Assembly (NCBI GenBank): GCA_964602445.1
Contig: CAZRQV010000047.1
Location: forward strand, 1 to 7,864
Reading direction: 5' to 3'
Length of the DNA: 7,864 nt
Source of the DNA: HGM12587 sp964602445
GTDB lineage: Bacteria; Bacillota; Clostridia; Lachnospirales; Lachnospiraceae
The translations under genes were made by a program, and so were the position numbers. Below, in pieces: positions 1-3,833 of this stretch; position 1 is the stretch's first letter, and each line of letters opens with the position of its first letter. The notes beneath the pieces were generated by a model that had not been told where the DNA came from, did not search any database, and worked only from the letters and a program-made list of their open reading frames with translations.

Positions 1-115
1 CAGACTGTTTTGCTACTCTGTACTGTTTAGAACGAGCGCCTCTGTAACCTTTTGCAAGTTTTAATACTCTATTGTGTTTCTTTTTTGCGTTTAAGCCACC
101 TTTAATTCTAGCCAT
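1..115 (-). CDS. rplT: 50S ribosomal protein L20, N-terminal part (cut by window edge)
   Basis: The first 38 codons read MARIKGGLNAKKKHNRVLKL followed by a basic stretch ending in a typical RGARSKQYR-type segment. This is the unmistakable lysine/arginine-rich N-terminal tail of L20, which threads into 23S rRNA. The rest of the roughly 115-120-residue protein lies beyond position 1. The ATG at 115 follows a GGAGGAG Shine-Dalgarno at normal distance. The gene starts 22 nt after rpmI and is the last visible gene of infC-rpmI-rplT. L20 is needed early in 50S assembly. In Bacillota it also represses its own operon by binding the mRNA leader, and a matching leader is seen here upstream of infC. Identity is clear; only the C-terminal globular part cannot be inspected. 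Confidence 0.96.
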   Translation of the reverse strand, partial: MARIKGGLNAKKKHNRVLKLAKGYRGARSKQYRVAKQS

Positions 116-137
116 GTCTTTTTCTCCTCCTCAAATC

Positions 138-335
138 TTATAAATACGGTAAAATCTTCTTCATGTTCTTTACGTTTGTAGCATCTACTGTAGTTGCTTT
201 ACGAAGATTACGTTTTCTCTTTGTGCTCTTCTTTGTTAAGATATGGCTCTTATAAGCTTTCATTCTCTTTAACTGACCTGATCCTGTTTTTTTGAAACGT
301 TTTGCAGCTGCTCTGCTTGTTTTTACCTTTGGCAT
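138..335 (-). CDS. rpmI: 50S ribosomal protein L35
   Basis: A 65-residue, strongly basic protein beginning MPKVKTSRAAAKRFKKTGSG. It has the conserved core KRMKAYKSHILTKKSTKRKR and ends near KNMKKILPYL, matching L35 in both length and sequence. L35 is a small 23S rRNA-binding protein of the large subunit. AGGAGG lies 9 nt before the ATG. The gene sits 54 nt downstream of infC and 22 nt upstream of rplT, the usual bacterial order. No promoter or terminator is visible in either gap, so it should be expressed on the infC transcript and share its attenuation control. Confidence 0.97.
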   Translation of the reverse strand: MPKVKTSRAAAKRFKKTGSGQLKRMKAYKSHILTKKSTKRKRNLRKATTVDATNVKNMKKILPYL

Positions 336-389
336 ATGTTTAGTCCTCCTGTAATGTTTGCTTTCTATATTTTAACCGGCGTTATTGAA

Positions 390-896
390 CTAACGTTTTT
401 CAGTTAAAAACATTGACATGTTTCTACCTTCCAGCTTCGGTGCTTTTTCTACTGTAGCGATGTCTTTGAGCTTTTCAGCAAATACATCTAAAATCTGTTT
501 GCTGCTCTGTACATGCGCCATTTCACGTCCGCGGAATCTCAGTGTTACTTTTACTCGATCGCCTTTTGTAAGGAATTTTCTCGCATTGGCAACCTTTGTG
601 TTTAAATCGTTTTCTTCAATATTTGGAGAAAGACGGATTTCTTTGATTTCGATTGTTTTCTGTTTCTTTTTGGCTTCTTTTTCTTTTCTTGCCTGTTCGT
701 AACGATATTTACCATAGTCGATGATCTTGCATACTGGCGGTTTTGCGTTTGGAGAGATCTTTACCAGATCTAACTCTGCTTCTCTTGCCAGTGCCTGAGC
801 TTCTCTGGAAGACATGATACCGATCATTTCGCCATCTGCTCCGATTACTCTTACTTCTTTGTCACGAATCTGTTCATTAATCATTAAATCGCTAAT
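390..896 (-). CDS. infC: Translation initiation factor IF-3, ATT start codon
   Basis: A 168-residue protein whose first residues from the ATT start are (M)SDLMINEQIRDKEVRVIG. The N-terminal domain carries the IF-3 signature around PPVCKIIDYGKYRYE (about residues 53-67). A lysine-rich linker follows (about 66-84), then the C-terminal 30S-binding domain with RFRGREMAH (about 120-128). IF-3 binds the 30S subunit, blocks premature 50S joining and checks the start codon. The start is placed at ATT (894-896) because GGAGGT ends exactly 8 nt before it. The first in-frame ATG (882-884) is 20 nt from that Shine-Dalgarno, too far for normal initiation. An AUU start is established for infC in E. coli, where IF-3 discriminates against it and so limits its own synthesis. 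Here that control is inferred. First gene of infC-rpmI-rplT. Confidence 0.95.
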   Translation of the reverse strand: MSDLMINEQIRDKEVRVIGADGEMIGIMSSREAQALAREAELDLVKISPNAKPPVCKIIDYGKYRYEQARKEKEAKKKQKTIEIKEIRLSPNIEENDLNTKVANARKFLTKGDRVKVTLRFRGREMAHVQSSKQILDVFAEKLKDIATVEKAPKLEGRNMSMFLTEKR

Positions 897-932
897 TGCC
901 TTGCACCTCCATGAGACAAATACACATTTCGC

Positions 933-958
933 GTTACTGTGTTTTCTGTTTCAGTAAC
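933..958 (-). other. Hairpin in the infC 5' UTR, proximal to the start
   Basis: A perfect 7-bp inverted repeat, GTTACTG and CAGTAAC with a 12-nt loop, lies between the attenuator and the infC Shine-Dalgarno, which begins about 25 nt downstream. No U-tract follows, so it is not a terminator. It could be part of a translational control structure, an mRNA-stability element or a spacer. No role can be assigned from sequence. Confidence 0.45.
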
Positions 959-963
959 CCTTC

Positions 964-984
964 GAAAATCTATGACTGATTTTC
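964..984 (-). other. Hairpin in the infC 5' UTR, just after the attenuator
   Basis: A perfect 7-bp inverted repeat, GAAAATC / GATTTTC with a 7-nt loop, lies directly after the attenuator's U-run in the infC transcript. The A/T-rich stem is weak. On the plus strand it is followed by six T's, but no plus-strand gene ends here, so a terminator reading is not supported. It may simply pack the readthrough RNA. Confidence 0.35.
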
Positions 985-996
985 TTTTTTGCGCAT

Positions 997-1023
997 AAAA
1001 AAAGGATGAACATTCATCAATCC
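997..1023 (-). terminator. Attenuator terminator stem and U-run in the infC leader
   Basis: In the minus-strand RNA, GGAU...AUCC pairs (4 bp, then a U/C mismatch, then three weaker pairs and a 4-nt loop) and is followed directly by seven U's. The stem is short, which suits a conditional rather than constitutive terminator. It lies about 100 nt before the infC start and after the L20-type core. Confidence 0.65.
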
Positions 1024-1131
1024 ACCCAACATACACATAAATAACACAATTCCCTCGAATTATTTATTAAATATTGAACCGTGGTCACTCCTTTGTGCCC
1101 GGTGAGAGTGGATACTCTACTTTCTTTACCT
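997..1131 (-). ncRNA. Ribosomal protein L20-type leader (attenuator) of infC-rpmI-rplT
   Basis: The transcript leader contains a core reading AGAGUAUCCACUCU, then CACCGGG, then GGAGUGACCACGG (1081-1117). This layout agrees with the L20 leader found before infC in Bacillota. CACUC (1106-1110) can pair with GAGUG (1086-1090). Downstream are an A/U-rich hairpin (1037-1067) and a terminator-like stem (1004-1023) followed by seven U's (997-1003). The core octamer AUCCACUC (1106-1113) is also complementary to GGGUGGAU (1020-1027), whose last four bases form the 5' arm of the terminator. A switch between antiterminator and terminator is therefore visible. In B. subtilis, L20 binding is known to cause premature termination in this leader. 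The same control is inferred here from position and pairing; I could not run a covariance search. Confidence 0.8.
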
Positions 1132-1136
1132 CGGTT

Positions 1137-1165
1137 ATAATAGCACACTCAAATCTTAAAGTCAA
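1137..1165 (-). promoter_or_regulatory. Sigma-A promoter of the infC operon
   Basis: TTGACT (-35, 1160-1165) and TATTAT (-10, 1137-1142) are separated by exactly 17 nt on the minus strand, each one base from consensus. The predicted transcript would start near 1130, at the beginning of the L20-type leader. No other minus-strand promoter of similar quality is seen between the infC and DUF1540 genes. Confidence 0.85.
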
Positions 1166-1418
1166 TTACTATTTCTTATATTTTTAAAATTTTCTTTATA
1201 AATTTTTCGTGGATTTTTAAAATAAATTCCGGACATACTATTTCTGCACACAGTTCTTATTGCTGATCTAAACAATCTGTTTTCCGTGTCAAAACAGGGA
1301 ATCAATCATTCATAGAGCAGATTTTTCATAAGAACTGCTGTCATTTTGTTACTGATGTAAAAAATCATAGGTTTTTCATCAGCAACACATTATTTTTCAT
1401 CATCGGAGGTAATTTATT
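1166..1418 (+). other. Upstream region of the DUF1540 gene, with repeat-rich candidate leader
   Basis: This gene-free stretch is very A/T-rich at 1166-1230. CATACTAT at 1234-1241 is the best -10-like element, but I see no good -35 for sigma-A. From 1251 on, inverted repeats cluster. A 10-bp pair CAGTTCTTAT (1251-1260) / ATAAGAACTG (1328-1337) encloses a 7-bp hairpin CTGTTTT / AAAACAG (1277-1297). A further stem pairs TGATG (1353-1357) plus the following A-run with TTTTTCATCA (1372-1381). TTTTTCATCA is repeated at 1393-1402, directly before the Shine-Dalgarno (1405-1410). This is consistent with a structured 5' leader or an operator array. No known riboswitch class is recognised. Confidence 0.4.
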
Positions 1419-1733
1419 ATGACAAATCTTGGATGTACTGTCTGTACCTGTGTTCACAACAAAGACCGACTCTGCTGTTTAAAAGAGATTGAAGTTTCCG
1501 GCAAAGGTGCGATCAATTCTGACATGACCTGCTGCAGTTCTTTCGCCAAGGAAAAAGGAGCTGTTTCCAACGTACTTCATGGCAGTGCTGAAAAAGCAAC
1601 CGGAATCAAATGTGATGTAGAAAACTGTACCTACAATCATCATAACTACTGTACTGCAGATTCTGTAGATATTACAGGTGCCAAAGCATGCAACTGCGGT
1701 CAGACAGAATGCGCTACCTTTAAACAGAGATAA
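1419..1733 (+). CDS. Tandem DUF1540 cysteine-rich small protein
   Basis: A 104-residue protein with 13 cysteines (12.5 percent) in two repeats. The first (about residues 6-42) has C6, C9, C11 followed by VHN, C19/C20, an IEVSG strand and TCCSSF. The second (about 65-101) has C65, C70 followed by TYN, C78, VDITG, C91/C93 and TECATF. This spacing and the HN/YN plus T-x-C-x-x-F endings match the DUF1540 domain of Clostridia, whose function is not established. The cysteine and histidine pattern suggests metal binding, by inference only. No signal peptide or membrane segment is visible. GGAGGT lies 8 nt before the ATG. The gene is monocistronic: divergent from infC, convergent with the ABC operon, and closed by a strong terminator. 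Confidence 0.88.
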   Translation: MTNLGCTVCTCVHNKDRLCCLKEIEVSGKGAINSDMTCCSSFAKEKGAVSNVLHGSAEKATGIKCDVENCTYNHHNYCTADSVDITGAKACNCGQTECATFKQR

Positions 1734-1744
1734 CCCTCCTAAAG

Positions 1745-1784
1745 AAAAAGGATTTCTTTCCCTATGGAAAGAAATCCTTTTTTT
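1745..1784. terminator. Bidirectional intrinsic terminator between convergent genes
   Basis: A perfect 17-bp inverted repeat (1745-1761 with 1766-1782, loop CTAT) runs into seven T's on the plus strand. Its A-rich left arm gives a five-T run on the minus strand. It lies 11 nt after the DUF1540 stop and 7 nt beyond the permease stop, so it can end both the plus-strand gene and the minus-strand ABC operon. Confidence 0.93.
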
Positions 1785-1791
1785 ACTGATT

Positions 1792-2427
1792 TTACCACTC
1801 TTTTTCCCGAATGACTTTTAAGGAAAACACATACGAAACGACCATTCCTGCGATTGCAGTCAATATCAGCAGACATGATAGAAGCCAAGCAGAATCTATC
1901 ATCTTTTCAATAAGATTCATTTCTGCTGCTGCTTTCATTCCTCCATAAGCAACTACACAAATCCCCAGATAAACAATGACCAGCGGGATTCTTGCCTTTT
2001 CAACTCCGGATTGAAAAATTTTCGGAAATACAATGCTGTAACTGATCAAAAACAGGCAGACGATTGCCAGCAATGTGACCGCAATTTCCCTAAAAGCTTC
2101 GTCTCCGACCATTCTGTTTAAAATTCCTGACAATGAAATTCCAAGTACCATACTGCTGCCCATCAAAATCAGCAGTAATACATACTTTTCTCTCACCAGC
2201 ATTTCCCGGCTGACCGGCATTGTCAGGACATATTTGTCAAATCTTGCATATTCATCATAACTGAAGCTGCTAAGGATCAGCGATGCATTTATAAAAATCG
2301 CATAAAATCCTACAAGAATCGGACTTTTCATAAAATATGCCCAAATGGTCATTCCGGCAAAAATAATAAGATACTGTTTCAGAAGTTTGAGAAGATTATA
2401 AAAATCTTTTAACAATAATCCACGCAT
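1792..2427 (-). CDS. ABC-2 type transporter permease (ABC2_membrane_5-like)
   Basis: A 211-residue integral membrane protein beginning MRGLLLKDFYNLLK. About six membrane segments are seen, near residues 17-33, 36-54, 82-104, 114-135, 146-164 and 180-203. The loop FSYDEYARFDKYVLTMPVSREMLVREKYV (written here as FSYDEYARFDKY, then MPVSR, then KY) around 55-82 is the hallmark of the PF13346-like permeases that pair with YtrB-type ATPases. ATG at 2427 is chosen because GGAGG is 7 nt upstream. A GTG two codons earlier (2433) sits almost on the Shine-Dalgarno. The start is 2 nt after the ATPase stop, implying translational coupling. It should form the membrane channel of the transporter, probably as a dimer with two ATPases. 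The substrate cannot be told from sequence. Confidence 0.88.
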   Translation of the reverse strand: MRGLLLKDFYNLLKLLKQYLIIFAGMTIWAYFMKSPILVGFYAIFINASLILSSFSYDEYARFDKYVLTMPVSREMLVREKYVLLLILMGSSMVLGISLSGILNRMVGDEAFREIAVTLLAIVCLFLISYSIVFPKIFQSGVEKARIPLVIVYLGICVVAYGGMKAAAEMNLIEKMIDSAWLLSCLLILTAIAGMVVSYVFSLKVIREKEW

Positions 2428-2429
2428 TT

Positions 2430-3293
2430 TCACTCCTCCTTCTGTCCTTTGACCATGTAAAGTAAAATATCTTCGATCGATACCCTATCAACGATCAGCT
2501 CCCGGTTCTTCTGCTCCAGTTCCCGGCGGTTTTTCACCAGGACTTCCGTTTCAAACGCATTTTTTCTCATTCCAAGGATTTCTTTCTGATTCAGTTCCTT
2601 CACCTGATCTTCCCTGCAATGTACCATACCATATTCATAGATTAAATGATCCTTCTCCTCAAAAAACAGACATTTTCCATCGTGAATCAAAAGAATATAA
2701 TCTGCGATTTTCTCTATGTCACTGGTAATGTGAGAAGATAAGAAAACTGTGTGATCTTCTTCCTGCACAAAATCGAGAAAAATATCCAAAATCTCATTTC
2801 GCACCACCGGATCAAGTCCGCTGGTTGCTTCGTCCAGGATCAGCAGCTTCGTCTGGTGACTGAGCGCCACTGCAATGGAAAGCTTCATTTTCATTCCTTT
2901 GGAAAATTCTTTATAGGTCTTCTCTGCCGGAAGGGAAAATTTTTTACAATATTCCAGAAACGTTTCATTTTCCCAGTTCTGATATAGGTTTTTCATAATT
3001 TTTGCAATCTGTGGAATCTTTAAATTTTCCGGAAAATAACTTTCATCCAGGACAACACCAATCTGCTCTTTGACGCTGCATTCTTCCGCACCATTTTCTT
3101 GTCCAAGAACCTTTATTTTTCCTTCCTCCGGGCAGATTAAATTCAGAATTGCCTTGATCGTGGTACTTTTTCCGGCTCCGTTTTCTCCGATCATTCCAAC
3201 CACAGATCCCTTCGGAATCTGAAAACTTATATGATTTAATGTAAAATCTTTATAATATTTTGTCAGATTACTGACTTCGATTGCATATTCCAT
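2430..3293 (-). CDS. ABC transporter ATP-binding protein (YtrB-like)
   Basis: A 287-residue nucleotide-binding subunit starting MEYAIEVSNLTKYYKDF. Visible motifs: Walker A GENGAGKST (36-44); a Q-loop region IGVVLDES (78-85) with D/E where glutamine is usual, as in many ABC-2 drug/antibiotic-type ATPases; a divergent signature FSKGM (about 130-134) in place of LSGGQ; Walker B LLILDEATSGLD (150-161); and switch histidine in SSHIT (H188). The last 70-80 residues form an accessory C-terminal domain. The catalytic glutamate (E155) is present, so it should be active. ATG at 3293 is chosen over one five codons upstream because AGGAGG is 6 nt before it, whereas the upstream ATG overlaps that site. 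Only 1 nt separates it from the repressor stop. It powers the adjacent permease. Confidence 0.93.
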   Translation of the reverse strand: MEYAIEVSNLTKYYKDFTLNHISFQIPKGSVVGMIGENGAGKSTTIKAILNLICPEEGKIKVLGQENGAEECSVKEQIGVVLDESYFPENLKIPQIAKIMKNLYQNWENETFLEYCKKFSLPAEKTYKEFSKGMKMKLSIAVALSHQTKLLILDEATSGLDPVVRNEILDIFLDFVQEEDHTVFLSSHITSDIEKIADYILLIHDGKCLFFEEKDHLIYEYGMVHCREDQVKELNQKEILGMRKNAFETEVLVKNRRELEQKNRELIVDRVSIEDILLYMVKGQKEE

Positions 3294-3294
3294 A

Positions 3295-3669
3295 TCATGC
3301 CTCCTCATAAAGCATCGTCATCAGTTCGTTAAGTTCTGGCAAATCGATGCCATACTGTTTTGCAAGGTCAATCGCTGCCTGCAGCTGTTCCTCTACACGC
3401 CTTAACTGCTCTTCCTTCACAAATTCTGTATCCGTTTCCTTCACAAAACTGCCTTTTCCTACTACCGTTGTAATAAATCCGTCCCGTTCCAGATCCTCAT
3501 AAGCCCGTTTGGTGGTGATCACACTGATCCGAAGCTCCTTAGCCAGCAGTCTCATAGACGGCAAGGCATCTCCTGCTTTTAAAGTTCCGTTCATAATCAT
3601 CCCCTTAATCTGGGATGTGATCTGCTCGTAGATCGGTTTTCCACTGGAATTACTGATTATAATATCCAT
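3295..3669 (-). CDS. GntR-family transcriptional regulator, YtrA subfamily
   Basis: A 124-residue protein with an N-terminal winged helix-turn-helix (about 11-77). KPIYEQITSQIK and ALPSMRLLAKEL lead to the recognition segment SVITTKRAYEDLERDG and the wing TVVGKGSFV. The short helical tail (about 78-124) lacks a large effector domain, which with the length defines the YtrA subfamily. These are usually dimeric repressors of the ABC genes they precede. ATG at 3669 has AGGAGG 7 nt upstream; a TTG two codons earlier is only 2 nt from that site and is rejected. It is the first gene of the repressor-ATPase-permease operon. A perfect palindrome sits on its promoter, strongly suggesting autorepression. 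The inducing ligand is unknown. Confidence 0.93.
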   Translation of the reverse strand: MDIIISNSSGKPIYEQITSQIKGMIMNGTLKAGDALPSMRLLAKELRISVITTKRAYEDLERDGFITTVVGKGSFVKETDTEFVKEEQLRRVEEQLQAAIDLAKQYGIDLPELNELMTMLYEEA

Positions 3670-3683
3670 CTGCAAACCTCCTT

Positions 3684-3714
3684 ATATAGTGTATATATCA
3701 TATATACACTATAT
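3684..3714. promoter_or_regulatory. 31-bp perfect palindrome, probable operator of the GntR/YtrA regulator
   Basis: Two 15-bp arms, ATATAGTGTATATAT and ATATATACACTATAT, flank a single central base at 3699 with no mismatch. The AGTGTA...TACACT core resembles YtrA-type GntR operators. It fills the 17-bp promoter spacer and covers the -10, so a bound dimer would block RNA polymerase. Binding is inferred from position and symmetry. Confidence 0.82.
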
Positions 3715-3720
3715 TGTCAA
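3692..3720 (-). promoter_or_regulatory. Promoter of the GntR-ABC operon
   Basis: A consensus TTGACA (-35, 3715-3720) is followed after 17 nt by TATATA (-10, 3692-3697) on the minus strand. The predicted start near 3685 leaves a 5' UTR of only about 15 nt, mostly the AAGGAGG Shine-Dalgarno, so control must act at initiation through the overlapping palindrome. Confidence 0.8.
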
Positions 3721-3760
3721 TATAATCATTTAAGAAAACAAAAAAACAGAGCAAAATATC

Positions 3761-3805
3761 AAAAAGCAGCCCCTTTACAATTTTTCGTAAAGGGACCGCT
3801 TTTTT
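3761..3805 (-). terminator. Intrinsic terminator of purL
   Basis: In the minus-strand RNA, 3787-3804 pairs with 3761-3778 over 18 bp around an 8-nt loop. Two of the pairs are G-U wobbles, which would be A-C mismatches in plus-strand RNA, so the hairpin is built for the minus direction. It ends in a U-run and lies 29 nt after the purL stop, separating purL from the GntR operon promoter. Confidence 0.9.
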
Positions 3806-3833
3806 CTTAAAAACATTCTACGATTTTCACATC

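Noticed and set aside
418..702. 94-codon plus-strand frame antisense to infC
   Set aside because: It overlaps the conserved IF-3 sequence and is explained by its lysine-rich coding bias.
894..912. Six-codon ATG frame (MEVQGN) overlapping the infC Shine-Dalgarno, ending at a TAG just inside the infC start
   Set aside because: It has no ribosome site of its own and uses the Shine-Dalgarno as coding sequence; most likely chance.
985..990. Plus-strand T6 after the 964-984 hairpin, resembling a terminator
   Set aside because: No plus-strand gene ends nearby and the stem is A/T-rich; it belongs to the minus-strand infC leader.
2430..3308. ATPase start at the upstream ATG (3308)
   Set aside because: That ATG overlaps the Shine-Dalgarno serving the ATG at 3293 and lies inside the end of the regulator gene; the extra residues MRRHD are not typical of the family.
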